NCBI GenBank assembly: GCA_003224235.1
Contig: QHYU01000085.1
Span: 1 to 33,185, forward strand
From: Acidobacteriota bacterium
GTDB lineage: Bacteria > Acidobacteriota > Terriglobia > Acidiferrales > UBA7541
Length of the DNA stretch: 33,185 bases
Reading direction: 5' to 3'
In this document: positions 7,370 through 15,880 of the stretch, piece by piece
Numbering within the stretch: the first letter of the stretch is position 1
Layout of the letters: the number at the start of each line of letters is the position of its first letter
Made by a program: the position numbers and the translations under genes
The notes under the pieces: model-generated
What the model saw: only the letters and a program-made list of their open reading frames with translations
The model's database searches: none
Told to the model about the DNA's origin: nothing

Positions 7370-7837
7370 CTAGCCCTTCTCAGCGAACGAGCCTGTGCGC
7401 GGCGTGGCCAGGCGGACAAAATCGGCGTAGCGCATGCGAACGGCATCGCGGTGCGTCCCGGCGTTGAAAACGATCTCTTCGTCGGCGGCCAGCGTTTCAT
7501 CCACATACACCGGCAAGTCGTAAAGCTGGCCGAAAGGCGGCATCGCCCCCAACTCGCAATCCGGGAAGAGGTCGCTAAACTCCTGCTCCGTGGCTAGCCG
7601 TGCGGGGTTCCCCAGCAATTGGCCGAGTCTATCCAGGTTGACGTGGCACGCCGCTGGCAGCACGGCCAGCACGGTCGTGTCTCCGGCGCGCACCACAACC
7701 GTTTTAGCGACTTCCTTGCCGGAGACATGCATCACTGCCGCAGCGGCCTGGGCGGTGTAGGCCACCGCGTGGCTCATCACCGTATGAGGGGTCTTGTTTT
7801 CGTCAAGGAAGGATTTCAGGCGCGCAGACACGGTCAT
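7370..7837 (-). CDS. YbaK/ProX-type aminoacyl-tRNA deacylase domain protein
   Basis: 155 residues from ATG 7837, with AGGAGA upstream; an in-frame extension to 7990 lacks family character. Proteins of this fold hydrolyse mischarged aminoacyl-tRNAs in trans (for example Cys-tRNA-Pro or Ala-tRNA-Pro) in the cytoplasm. Visible features are the N-terminal PHTVMSHAVAYTAQ, the conserved lysine K45 in GKEVAKTVVV, the LPAACHVNLDRLGQLLG segment, a GAMPPFG loop and a C-terminal FNAGTHRDAVRMRYADFVRL. These are typical of the subgroup represented by YeaK-like and ProX-like proteins, so the exact tRNA substrate is open. The gene converges on the small gene 7178-7354 with a 15-bp gap. A tRNA-Pro lies 2.3 kb away, probably by chance. 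Confidence 0.88.
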   Translation of the reverse strand: MTVSARLKSFLDENKTPHTVMSHAVAYTAQAAAAVMHVSGKEVAKTVVVRAGDTTVLAVLPAACHVNLDRLGQLLGNPARLATEQEFSDLFPDCELGAMPPFGQLYDLPVYVDETLAADEEIVFNAGTHRDAVRMRYADFVRLATPRTGSFAEKG

Positions 7838-8015
7838 GACGGCTCTCCTTTCGCGCGGGCGCGAGGGCCAGATTATCTCGCTCGAAGGGCAAAAAAGAAA
7901 CAGCGTCGGGAGCAGAAACTCGGCTCGCCACGCTCGGAGCTGAATTGGATGCGACTCCGCTTGCAAGCGGGTGAACCCAGGGGAGACCAAAGGCCGAAGG
8001 ATTTTCTGGACGGCG

Positions 8016-9680
8016 TTACTCGCTGCCTATTCGCGCCGAGACGCTTTGCGAGACTGGCGTTGCCCCCGCCGCGCCAGGCAGGCGCACCAAACACGTTTCG
8101 GTTATGGCCTCGATGCTGCGGATCGGCAACACGATCGAGTCGGGCACGTCGCCATCGAGGCGGACCAGCGCGACAGCTTCCGCGCCGCGCACGGCTTCGC
8201 GCCGGCCCAATGCGAAGGTGGAAATGTTGATGCCCCGGCTGCCGAGGATGGTCCCCACCAGCCCGATCACACCCGGCACGTCGCGGTTGCGGAAGAACAG
8301 CAGCACGCCCTCCAGCGGGGCTTCGACCTCGATTCCATCGATGCTCAGGATGCGCGGCGCAGTGCCGTGAAGCACGGTCCCTTCCACTGAGAAGCCGCCG
8401 GCATCTTCGCCCGGCCCGAAGTGCATCGGGGTCATCGCCACTTCGAGCGTGTTGGGAAAGCCCTGTTCGCGGCGCCGCGTGCGCTCCTCCACCGCCAGCC
8501 CTCGCGCAGCAGCCACGGCGTCCGAGTTCACCAGGTTCACCTTTTCATCCAGCACAGTGTTCAGCACGCCGGCGAGGACGGCGCTACGCAGCAGGCGCGT
8601 GCCCAGCTCAGCCGGTTCCCCTGCATAGATGATGCGAACGCGCCCGAGCATTCCGCTGCGCCCGGCGGCGACCTGCGCCGCCAGCGACCCCAGCCGCTCT
8701 GCAAGTTCCAGATAAGGCCGCAGGCGGCGGTACTGCTCGGCCGAAAGCGTGGGCAGGTTGACCGCATTGCGCATCACTCCTTCGGCCAGGTAGTCGCGCA
8801 CTTCCTGGGCGATCTGCGTGCCGACTTCTTCTTGCGCTTCCTCAGTCGAGCCGGCCACGTGGGGCGTGGCAATCACATTCGGCAGGCCCAACAGCGGCGA
8901 GTTCCGCGGGGGCTCGACGGCAAAGACGTCGAGTGCCGCCCCTGCCAGGTGTCCCGAGCGCAAGGCTTCAGCCAGCGCCGCTTCATCCACCAACTCGCCG
9001 CGCGCGGTGTTGATCAGCCTCGCGCCGCGTTTCATCTTGGCGATGCTTCCAGCGTTGATCAAATTCTCGGTGGCGGGGCTGAGCGCCGCGTGCAGGGAGA
9101 CGAAATCCGAGCGCGACACCAGCTCATCGAGCGGCACCAGCTCGACGCCTGCTTCCTCGGCCACGCTTTCGCTGATGTAAGGATCGTAGGCCAGCACGCG
9201 CAGCTCGAGCGCGCGTGCCCGTCGGGCCACCTCGCTGCCCACGCGCCCAAAACCGACCAGGCCGAGCGTTTTGCCGCGCAGCTCGATTCCGGGCGCGCCG
9301 CTCTTCTCCCAACGGCCCGCGTGGATGGCGGCGTTCAGTTGCGGCACCAAGCGAGCCAGCGCCAGCAGCAGGGCCAGGGTGTGCTCGGCCACGCTGGTGG
9401 CGTTGCCGCCGGGGGTATTCATCACCAGGATGCCGCGGCGCGTGGCGGCGTTGAGGTCGATATTATCCACGCCCACTCCGGCGCGGCCGATCACGCGCAG
9501 CCGCGGCGCCTGCTCGAGCAATTCGTCGGTCACGCGGGTCGCGCTGCGCACCACTAGGGCATCAGCGTCGGCCAGTTCCGCGGCGAGCGCCCCCGCCCCC
9601 GGCAGCACTACCTCCCAGCCGGGCTCGCGGAGCAGGTCAATGCCTCGCTGGGTGATCTTGTCGGCTACAACGACTTTCAC
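8016..9680 (-). CDS. serA: D-3-phosphoglycerate dehydrogenase, long form with ACT domain
   Basis: 554 residues from GTG 9680 (MKVVVADKITQRG). It oxidises 3-phosphoglycerate to 3-phosphohydroxypyruvate with NAD+, the first step of serine synthesis. The NAD fold has GFGRVG at 143-148. Catalytic residues are R227 (NTARGELVDE), E256 (FAVEPPRNSP) and H274 (ATPHVAGST). After about 310 come the allosteric substrate-binding domain and, at about 455-530, a C-terminal ACT domain (VPGVIGLVGTILGSRGINIS), the site of serine feedback in this form. About 20 further residues extend past the usual end. A TTG at 9713 would add 11 residues, but a -35-like TTGACA sits immediately upstream of it (9715-9720), so the start at 9680 is preferred although its ribosome site is weak. 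It is divergent from yqeY. Confidence 0.95.
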   Translation of the reverse strand: MKVVVADKITQRGIDLLREPGWEVVLPGAGALAAELADADALVVRSATRVTDELLEQAPRLRVIGRAGVGVDNIDLNAATRRGILVMNTPGGNATSVAEHTLALLLALARLVPQLNAAIHAGRWEKSGAPGIELRGKTLGLVGFGRVGSEVARRARALELRVLAYDPYISESVAEEAGVELVPLDELVSRSDFVSLHAALSPATENLINAGSIAKMKRGARLINTARGELVDEAALAEALRSGHLAGAALDVFAVEPPRNSPLLGLPNVIATPHVAGSTEEAQEEVGTQIAQEVRDYLAEGVMRNAVNLPTLSAEQYRRLRPYLELAERLGSLAAQVAAGRSGMLGRVRIIYAGEPAELGTRLLRSAVLAGVLNTVLDEKVNLVNSDAVAAARGLAVEERTRRREQGFPNTLEVAMTPMHFGPGEDAGGFSVEGTVLHGTAPRILSIDGIEVEAPLEGVLLFFRNRDVPGVIGLVGTILGSRGINISTFALGRREAVRGAEAVALVRLDGDVPDSIVLPIRSIEAITETCLVRLPGAAGATPVSQSVSARIGSE

Positions 9681-9786
9681 GTCGGCTCTTAGCCTAGTGG
9701 GCGCAACCCCCAAGTGTCAAATTCGGACCGCAGCCAAGATGCCCTATGCTATAGTCACACTCTTCTTGCAGGCCAAAATTTCAGCC

Positions 9787-10239
9787 ATGCCCCTGATTGA
9801 GCGCATCCAGAGAGACCTTACGGAGGCCATGAAAACCAAGGACGAGCTGCGTCTGAGTGTGTTGCGCATGGTCAAGACCGCGCTCAAGAACAAGGAAATC
9901 GAGAAGATCCGCCCACTCGAGGATGCCGAGTCGCTCCAGGTGCTCCAGACCCTGGTCAAGCAGCGCCGAGAATCGATCGAGCAGTTCAGCCGCGGCGGGC
10001 GCACCGATCTGGCTGATAAAGAAACCAAGGAAATTACTATCATCGAAAGCTATCTGCCCGCTGCTCCCAGCGATGCGGAGCTCGAGCAGGCGATCGAAGC
10101 GGCCATCGCCGAAACGCACGCCAACTCCCCCAAGCAGATGGGCGCCGTAATCAAAGCGGCCAAGACGCGCCTGGAAGGAAAAACCGTTGACGGCAAGGTG
10201 CTCAGCGACCGCGTGCGCGAGCGGCTGAGCAAGGGATAG
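9787..10239 (+). CDS. yqeY: YqeY-family protein (GatB/YqeY domain)
   Basis: 150 residues, the usual size for YqeY. It starts at MPLIERIQRDLTEAMKTKD and includes the family segments LRLSVLRMVKTALKNKEIEK, VLQTLVKQRRESIEQFS, IESYLPAAPSDAELEQAI and the tail MGAVIKAAKTRLEGKTVDG. The domain is related to the tail of GatB in the tRNA amidotransferase and is thought to act on or bind tRNA; the precise job of the stand-alone protein is not established. An upstream ATG at 9739 would add 16 residues outside the family; the chosen ATG has only a weak ribosome site. A palindromic repeat (10272-10295) follows the gene. Confidence 0.93.
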   Translation: MPLIERIQRDLTEAMKTKDELRLSVLRMVKTALKNKEIEKIRPLEDAESLQVLQTLVKQRRESIEQFSRGGRTDLADKETKEITIIESYLPAAPSDAELEQAIEAAIAETHANSPKQMGAVIKAAKTRLEGKTVDGKVLSDRVRERLSKG

Positions 10240-10271
10240 AGAATAGGGCAAGAGACAAAAGGCAAAAGGTC

Positions 10272-10295
10272 GTAGGGGCACGGCATGCCGTGCCC
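10272..10295. repeat. Dispersed palindromic repeat (GGGCACGGCATGCCGTGCCC type), copy 1
   Basis: Positions 10276-10295 are a perfect 20-bp palindrome preceded by GTAG. A second copy with one mismatch lies in the opposite orientation at 28789-28812. Flanking purine-rich AAAGGCAAAAGG and pyrimidine-rich CTTTGCCTTTTT runs could extend the hairpin and add a T-tract, so it may also terminate the yqeY transcript. Confidence 0.75.
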
Positions 10296-10340
10296 GTTCA
10301 TGCTTTGCCTTTTTCCTTTTACCCTTTGCCTTGGTGCCTT

Positions 10341-10958
10341 GTGCCGCTGCCGGAGACCATCCCCGTCCGCTACACCGAAGAGGAAGCCGAATACCTGAGC
10401 GTGCGCCCGGTGGTGCGGCAAACTTTCCGCCTGCAAGAACTAATCGACATGGTGTTGTCCGTGACCGGCAAAGACCTGGCCCGCATCCAGCACATCCTGC
10501 GCACCGGAACCGTGGTGTTCCACTTCTACCGCTACCGTTGGCAGGGATTTGAGGCCGATGCCGCAGAACTCGCGGCAGCGCTGGCGTCCTTTCCCGACGA
10601 CGATCCTGCGCGGGCGTTCCGGGCTGAGGAGTGCACGGCAGCGCTGCTCGAAAGCGGTGGCCAGCCGCCGCGTCATTCGGTGGAGCTGAGCCGCGAGGCA
10701 GCGGCTCGCAAACGGTGGTTTCGTTCGCGTAGCTTCTGGGATTCCCTATTGGCACTCAGCCAGGCGCGGGCGCCCGTGTATCAGGGGTATTCGTATCTGC
10801 GCCGCGCCGATCTGTATCAGCAAGCGGTTTCTGCCGAGCAAATCGCGGCGCTCGCGGGCGAGGCAGCACGCCTGGCACCGCGCGAGCTGCGGGCTGGGTT
10901 GCGCCAACTGCCCGAGATGTCCCGCATCGTTTTCATTTGCCCGCGCCGGGCCGCTTGA
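10341..10958 (+). CDS. Conserved-looking protein of unknown function
   Basis: About 205 residues from GTG 10341; the frame opens further upstream (10290), but that part lies in repeat-like pyrimidine-rich DNA and is unlikely to be translated. There is no clear ribosome site, so the start is uncertain. The body begins LPETIPVRYTEEEAEYLSVR and contains a basic-aromatic VVFHFYRYRWQGF segment and a C-terminal PEMSRIVFICPRR. It looks soluble, with no signal peptide or membrane segment. I do not recognise the family. The codon pattern matches the surrounding genes, which supports it being real. It lies between yqeY and the doxX-like gene on the same strand; 35 bp separate it from the latter. Confidence 0.68.
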   Translation: MPLPETIPVRYTEEEAEYLSVRPVVRQTFRLQELIDMVLSVTGKDLARIQHILRTGTVVFHFYRYRWQGFEADAAELAAALASFPDDDPARAFRAEECTAALLESGGQPPRHSVELSREAAARKRWFRSRSFWDSLLALSQARAPVYQGYSYLRRADLYQQAVSAEQIAALAGEAARLAPRELRAGLRQLPEMSRIVFICPRRAA

Positions 10959-10993
10959 CCGGCGCGCAATCAGCGCAGAGGGGAGAGCCACAG

Positions 10994-11497
10994 ATGCAGA
11001 GCGCACAAGAATCAGCGGACCGGAACGCCTGGGTACTTGCCGGATTGCGCATTGCGGTCGGCGCGCTCTTCCTGATTTTCGGCGAGTACAAAGTCTTTGG
11101 CACGCAGTTCACGCTCGGCGGCGGCTTTCAATCCTGGATCAACCGCTTCCTGGCGGGCGGAACGTATCCGCTCATGGCCCCCGTGCTGCGGGGATTCATT
11201 CTGCCACACGGGACCCCAATCGCCTTCCTGGTGGCCTACGGAGAGCTGGCGATCGGCCTGGGCCTCGTGCTCGGCGTGCTGGTGCGCGCGGCGAGCCTGT
11301 TCGGGCTTCTCTTCATGCTCGCGTTGCTGTTTTCTTCGGACTACCCCGGACCGCAAGCGGCCTTCTGGCAATACTTCGGCGCTGCCCTGGATCACCTCGC
11401 GCTGGCGTTCTGCTTCGCTGCGTTTCTGTTCGGCGACGCGGATCGTGTCTGTTCGTTGCGAGGGAGTATTTTGCGCGCTCGATCCGCAAGACATTGA
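10994..11497 (+). CDS. DoxX-family integral membrane protein
   Basis: 167 residues from ATG 10994, with GGGAGAG at 10981-10987. About four membrane segments are visible: LAGLRIAVGALFLIFGEYKV near residues 15-35, IAFLVAYGELAIGLGLVLGV near 75-95, ASLFGLLFMLALLFS near 98-112 and LDHLALAFCFAAFLFGDAD near 130-148. The first segment with its GLRIxxGxLFLxFGxxK pattern and the AYGELAIGLGLVLG second segment are typical of DoxX-like proteins, whose relatives include the thiosulfate:quinone oxidoreductase subunit DoxD. The substrate cannot be read from sequence. It may be co-transcribed with the unknown gene upstream. Confidence 0.83.
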   Translation: MQSAQESADRNAWVLAGLRIAVGALFLIFGEYKVFGTQFTLGGGFQSWINRFLAGGTYPLMAPVLRGFILPHGTPIAFLVAYGELAIGLGLVLGVLVRAASLFGLLFMLALLFSSDYPGPQAAFWQYFGAALDHLALAFCFAAFLFGDADRVCSLRGSILRARSARH

Positions 11498-11740
11498 GTC
11501 GCGATACTGGTCGCCGATGTCACTTCTTCGGACATGCAAACCGGCTGGGCGCCTGTTGCGTCTAGTGAAGCCGCGGTGCAGGAATCGAATCCTCGCTGTC
11601 GCTCTGTTGCCTGGTGTGTAGGTTTCCGGCCCCTTGTAGCTTGCTTGGGCGCGGGCTCTAATGCTACTTTGCCCGCGCTTGCTACCGCTTCCGCTGCTCG
11701 CGGTGAATTGTGCGACGGAGCTTTGCCCCGGAGGTGATGC

Positions 11741-13903
11741 GTGGTTACGAAGCCCTGGAGTTCGACGGCGCCGCCGGACGAGTTCCGCCCCTACGTCGAG
11801 GCGACGACGCTGCTGCCGGAATTCACTCTGCGCGCCGTCATCCTGGGCGCGCTGTTCGGCATACTGTTCGGCGCAGTGACGGTGTACGTCGGGCTGCGCG
11901 CTGGCCTGACCGTGGCCGCGTCCATCCCCATCGCGGTACTTTCCATCAGCATCCTGCGCGCCTTTGGCCGGACCTCGATTCTGGAGAACAACCTCGTTCA
12001 GACGATTGGTTCGGCGGGCGAATCGGTGGCGGGCGGAGTTATTTTCACCCTGCCCGCGTTGATCTTCCTGGGCTTTCCGCTGGAGTACTCACGCATCTTC
12101 CTGCTGGCGCTGATTGGCGGCTGTCTGGGCGTATTGTTTATGATTCCTCTGCGCCGCCAGCTCATCGTCAAGGAACACGGCAACCTGCTCTACCCGGAGG
12201 GCACCGCCTGCGCCGACGTGCTGGTGGCGGGCGAGAAGGGCGGATCATTTGCCGGGCGCGTCTTCTGGGGCCTTGGTCTGGGCGGGGTCTACACTTTCTG
12301 TATGACCACGCTGGGCCTGTGGCCCGGCCAGCCCGACCACCAGCCGAAATGGCTGCCGGGCGCATCATTCCGGGCCGCGATCACGTCGGAGTACCTCGGC
12401 GTGGGCTACATCATTGGCCCGCGCGTGGCCGGCACGATTTTCGCCGGCGGCGTTTTGTCCTGGTTGGTGTTGATGCCGGCGATCAAATTCTTCGGCCAGC
12501 TCGCGCCGGGACCCGTCTACCCAAGCACCGTGCCCATCCCGGACATGACGCCCTCCCAACTCTGGGCCAGCTACATCCGGCCCATGGGCGCCGGAGCGGT
12601 GGCTGCGGCAGGGCTCATCACGCTGATGAAGACCATGCCGACAATTCTTGCCGCGCTTCGCTCGGGACTCAAGGACATCCGCGCCCAGAGCGGCGGCAGC
12701 GCGGTGGCCACCAGCCGCATCGAGCGCGACCTTCCCATGAAGCTGGTCGTGCTTGGCTCGCTCGTGATTGTGGCCATGATGTGGGCCTTGCTGACGTTTA
12801 AGCCGATTCCTGGCGCACAAACCAGCGTGGTGGCCAACCTGGCCGCGGGGCTTTTCGTGGTGCTCTTCGGCTTCCTGTTCGTCACCGTGTCATCACGCAT
12901 TGCCGGGCTGATCGGCACCTCCGCCAATCCCATCAGCGGGATGGCTATCGCCACGCTGATGGCCACCTGCGCGGTGTTCCTGCTGGCGCACTGGACCGGC
13001 GGGGCTTACGCGGCGCTGGCGCTGACCATCGGAGGCGTGGTGTGCATTGCCTCCGCCAATGCGGGGAACACCTCGCAGGATCTCAAGACAGGCTATCTTG
13101 TCGGTGCCACGCCGGCGCGGCAGCAAGTCGGCTTGGTGATCGGCGTCCTGACCTCGGTGATGGTAATTGGTGGCACGCTCATCCTGATGAACAAAGGTCT
13201 CGAGCAGTACAATCCCGCGCAAATTCCCCTCGATATCGAACATCCACCGGTGGGCGTGATGATCGAAGATCGCAGCTACACGCACCAGGGTAAGACTTAC
13301 GTGCTGGTGAACGCCCTGGGCTCCAGCACCGTGCCCGACGGCAAGTACCTCTACCATCCCGCTACGCGCCGGATCGAAATCCAGTGGGTGCAGGGCATCG
13401 GGAGCGACAAGGCCGCGGCGCCGCAGGCCCGGCTGATGGCCACGGTCATCAACGGCATCCTGAACCAGCGGTTGCCGTGGCGCCTGGTGTTGCTGGGGGT
13501 GTTCCTGGTGATCGCGGTGGAATTGCTGGGCATCAGGTCACTCCCCTTTGCGGTGGGCTCCTACCTGTCCATCGCCACCACCATGGCTATCTTTGCCGGC
13601 GGCCTGGTCCGCTGGCTCGCCGAGCGCGGCCAAGCGAAGCACGAACACGCTGAAAGTGAGGTCAGTCCCGGCTCGCTCTACGCTAGCGGCCTGATTGCCG
13701 CCGGCGGTGTTTTCGGCCTGCTCGGCATCATCATCAACCTGCTCGAAGACCCTGAGGTGAAGTTCCACTTCCTTCCGCAAGGCTTCTTCAATATCGGTCA
13801 GCGAGTGCTGGGAAGACTGTCGCAGAGCGATGGCTTGGCGGTGGCGGTATTCGCCCTGCTCGCGCTCTCCCTCTTCATCTTCGCCCGAAAGAAACTGGAT
13901 TAG
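11741..13903 (+). CDS. OPT-family oligopeptide/metal-chelate transporter
   Basis: 720 residues. GTG 11741 has GGAGG at 11730-11734, six bases upstream. The protein is highly hydrophobic with well over ten membrane segments and fits the oligopeptide transporter (OPT) superfamily, which imports peptides or metal chelates. Supporting segments are FTLRAVILGALFGILFGAVT, ILENNLVQTIGSAGESVAGG, the KEHGNLLYPEGTACADVLVA loop, GNTSQDLKTGYLVGATPARQ and the C-terminal RSLPFAVGSYLSIATTMAIF. A soluble loop at about residues 490-560 (PVGVMIEDRSYTHQGKTYVL and following) carries a beta-rich insertion present in the bacterial subgroup. The substrate is unknown. No peptidase or chelator gene is adjacent, so it appears to be a single-gene unit. 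Confidence 0.93.
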   Translation: MVTKPWSSTAPPDEFRPYVEATTLLPEFTLRAVILGALFGILFGAVTVYVGLRAGLTVAASIPIAVLSISILRAFGRTSILENNLVQTIGSAGESVAGGVIFTLPALIFLGFPLEYSRIFLLALIGGCLGVLFMIPLRRQLIVKEHGNLLYPEGTACADVLVAGEKGGSFAGRVFWGLGLGGVYTFCMTTLGLWPGQPDHQPKWLPGASFRAAITSEYLGVGYIIGPRVAGTIFAGGVLSWLVLMPAIKFFGQLAPGPVYPSTVPIPDMTPSQLWASYIRPMGAGAVAAAGLITLMKTMPTILAALRSGLKDIRAQSGGSAVATSRIERDLPMKLVVLGSLVIVAMMWALLTFKPIPGAQTSVVANLAAGLFVVLFGFLFVTVSSRIAGLIGTSANPISGMAIATLMATCAVFLLAHWTGGAYAALALTIGGVVCIASANAGNTSQDLKTGYLVGATPARQQVGLVIGVLTSVMVIGGTLILMNKGLEQYNPAQIPLDIEHPPVGVMIEDRSYTHQGKTYVLVNALGSSTVPDGKYLYHPATRRIEIQWVQGIGSDKAAAPQARLMATVINGILNQRLPWRLVLLGVFLVIAVELLGIRSLPFAVGSYLSIATTMAIFAGGLVRWLAERGQAKHEHAESEVSPGSLYASGLIAAGGVFGLLGIIINLLEDPEVKFHFLPQGFFNIGQRVLGRLSQSDGLAVAVFALLALSLFIFARKKLD

Positions 13904-14047
13904 CAGCAGCCCAAACCCCCGGAAGGTACGGCGCCCTGCTCCCATGATCCCTCGAGGCGCCGATTCCTATTCGTTCGAGTCTTTGCCTTTTTTCCTCCCT
14001 CGTTAGGCCTCTTTGACTCCCCACACCATTACCGCTAAACTTAGTCG

Positions 14048-14827
14048 ATGGGATCTAATCCACGCTCGTACGGCTATCGGTTCAACTGGGGCGGCCTGCT
14101 GACGCCCGCGATCAAGATACTGCTGATTGCTAATACCGCTGTCTTCCTGGTGCAGACTCTGGTCCAGCTGATCCTGGGCCCACAAGCTCATCGCTGGCTC
14201 ATCGAGTGGTTTGGGCTGATGCCGCGCGGGGTGACCCACGGCCTGCGCGTCTGGCAGCCATTCACCTACTTGTTCCTGCACGGCGGTCTGATGCACCTGC
14301 TGATCAACATGCTCGTGCTGTGGATGTTCGGCAGGGACCTCGAGCTGACCTGGGGCCGGAGGCGCTTTTACGCCTATTATTTTGTCACTGGGGTGGGCGC
14401 GGGCGTCGTGAACATCATCGTGAAAACGATCGCCGATCCTGCGGGGCTCGGCTCGGCATTGCAGCCCACCATCGGCGCCTCTGGCGCGATCTACGGCGTG
14501 CTCCTGGCTGCTGCCGTAGTGTTCCCGGATCGCCAGGTCTGGCTCATCCCGTTCCCCATTACCCTGCCGATGCGCGCCTACGTCGCCATCATGGGCGCAA
14601 TCGAGTTCTTCGGCACGCTGGGAGCGACTGGGGACAACATCAGCCACATCTCCCACCTCGGCGGCATGCTGGTCGGTTACTTGTACCTGCGCCGCGGATC
14701 GTTCCTCTATCGCATGCGCAACCGCCTCTTGGACTGGAAGCGGCGGCGCATGCGCCGCAAGTTTGAAGTCTACGTACGCGATCACCAGGATAAGCCCCCC
14801 TCGCGCCCCGATCACTGGGTGAACTAA
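14048..14827 (+). CDS. Rhomboid-family intramembrane serine protease
   Basis: 259 residues with about six membrane segments. Rhomboids cut membrane proteins within the bilayer using a Ser-His dyad. Here the serine is S145 in TIGASGAIYGVLL (GxSG motif) and the histidine is H203 in HISHLGGMLVGYLYLR. The HLLINMLVLWMFGRDLE segment at about 83-99 carries the conserved Asn region, and LHGGLMHLL precedes it. The C-terminal 40 residues are cytoplasmic and strongly basic (WKRRRMRRKFEVY). ATG 14048 has no clear ribosome site, but no better start is present because the membrane part begins near residue 20. The gene stands alone, convergent with the dehydratase-like gene. The substrate is unknown. Confidence 0.94.
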   Translation: MGSNPRSYGYRFNWGGLLTPAIKILLIANTAVFLVQTLVQLILGPQAHRWLIEWFGLMPRGVTHGLRVWQPFTYLFLHGGLMHLLINMLVLWMFGRDLELTWGRRRFYAYYFVTGVGAGVVNIIVKTIADPAGLGSALQPTIGASGAIYGVLLAAAVVFPDRQVWLIPFPITLPMRAYVAIMGAIEFFGTLGATGDNISHISHLGGMLVGYLYLRRGSFLYRMRNRLLDWKRRRMRRKFEVYVRDHQDKPPSRPDHWVN

Positions 14828-14839
14828 TTAATTAATTAG
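14824..14839. repeat. AT-rich 16-bp palindrome with stops in several frames, over the rhomboid stop codon
   Basis: CTAATTAATTAATTAG is self-complementary, includes the rhomboid stop TAA (14825-14827), and gives stop codons in all three frames of both strands. It is an unusual AT island in GC-rich DNA, lying in the short gap between two convergent genes. Confidence 0.7.
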
Positions 14840-14873
14840 AAGCCGGAGCGTTGCCTGCCTTCCTGTGTCGGAG

Positions 14874-15875
14874 CTAAAGCTGCGACCCCCTGCTCCTGGC
14901 GCCTGGCTCGCTTTTCGAGGCGTGGGAGGCTGCAACCGCCCGCCGCAGAACTTCCGGCGCGATGTTGGCGCCGGTGACCAACAGCACCACCGTTTCTCCT
15001 TTGTGGGACTGGCCGCTCTTCAGGAACGCTGCCGCCGTGGCGGCGCCGGCGGGCTCGGCCACCGTATGCTCATCGAGGATCAGGCGGTAGACGGCCCGCA
15101 GCATCTCTTCATCGCTGACCAGCCGCATATCGTCCACCAGTTCCCACATCTGTCGCACATTGCTTTCTAGGGGCACCCGCGCTGCCAAGCCATCGGCAAG
15201 GGTGTCGCTGGTGTCGGTTGCAAGGACGCGCCGCTCGGTCCAAGATCGGTAGTAAGCAGGGGCGCGCTCGGCTTGCACGCCAATGACGCGCGCCTGCGGG
15301 CGAAGGTGCTTGGCGGCGAAGGCTAGGCCGCGAATCAAGCTACTGTCCCCGACCGGGACGTAGATCACATCGGTGGCCGGCACTTGCTCAAAAATCTCAC
15401 AGCCGATGGTCGCCGCGCCCGCGGTCAAGTCCTCATCCTGCCCGTCCACCACCAGGAACCAGCCTTGGTCGGCGGCGTACCGCGCGGCGTGTTCCCGGGA
15501 CTCCTCGAGGTCGCGGCCTGCTTCCACGAAGCGCGCGCCCTGTTGCGCGATGCGGGCGCGTTTGACCGGGTTGGGATGCTGGGGCATAAAGATGAGCGCC
15601 GGCAGACCCATCCGGTGCGCAGCCCAGGCGATGGCAGCGCCGTGATTCCCGGTGCTGCTGGTGACCACGCCCGCCACCGGCCCGCGCCGCGCCTGCTGGC
15701 AGAGCGTATGGAGTGCTCCGCGGCACTTGAAGGACGATGTCGGCGCCTCATTTTCGAGTTTTAAGTACACGTCTGCGGCCGAGGCTTGGGCGAGCGAGTC
15801 CGCCGGAACCAGCCGCGTGACGGGAATGGAGTCGCGGAGCAGCGCGCGAGCTCGTTCGATGCCGGCAAAGTCCAT
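14874..15875 (-). CDS. PLP-dependent serine/threonine dehydratase-like enzyme
   Basis: 333 residues of the fold-type II PLP family (tryptophan synthase beta type), which includes threonine dehydratase. K50 in SSFKCRGAL should form the PLP Schiff base; SSTGNHGAAIAWAA at 73-86 holds the cofactor; VLLVTGAN near 310 is the C-terminal cofactor loop. The glycine-rich phosphate loop, usually GGGGL-like in dehydratases, is here PVGDSSLIRG (174-183), so the substrate may differ from threonine. No ACT domain is attached, as in catabolic or serine-racemase-like forms. The ATG lies five bases after the pyk stop, which implies co-transcription and coupling. Pyruvate would be the product if serine were the substrate, which would fit the pyk neighbour, but that is inference. 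Confidence 0.86.
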   Translation of the reverse strand: MDFAGIERARALLRDSIPVTRLVPADSLAQASAADVYLKLENEAPTSSFKCRGALHTLCQQARRGPVAGVVTSSTGNHGAAIAWAAHRMGLPALIFMPQHPNPVKRARIAQQGARFVEAGRDLEESREHAARYAADQGWFLVVDGQDEDLTAGAATIGCEIFEQVPATDVIYVPVGDSSLIRGLAFAAKHLRPQARVIGVQAERAPAYYRSWTERRVLATDTSDTLADGLAARVPLESNVRQMWELVDDMRLVSDEEMLRAVYRLILDEHTVAEPAGAATAAAFLKSGQSHKGETVVLLVTGANIAPEVLRRAVAASHASKSEPGARSRGSQL

Positions 15876-15880
15876 GGCGC

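Noticed and set aside
8421-9557. 378-codon open frame on the plus strand
   Set aside because: It lies opposite serA, whose domains and catalytic residues are complete.
11560-11620. T-arm-like sequence GGAATCGAATCC suggesting a tRNA
   Set aside because: No acceptor stem or anticodon arm can be built on either strand around it.
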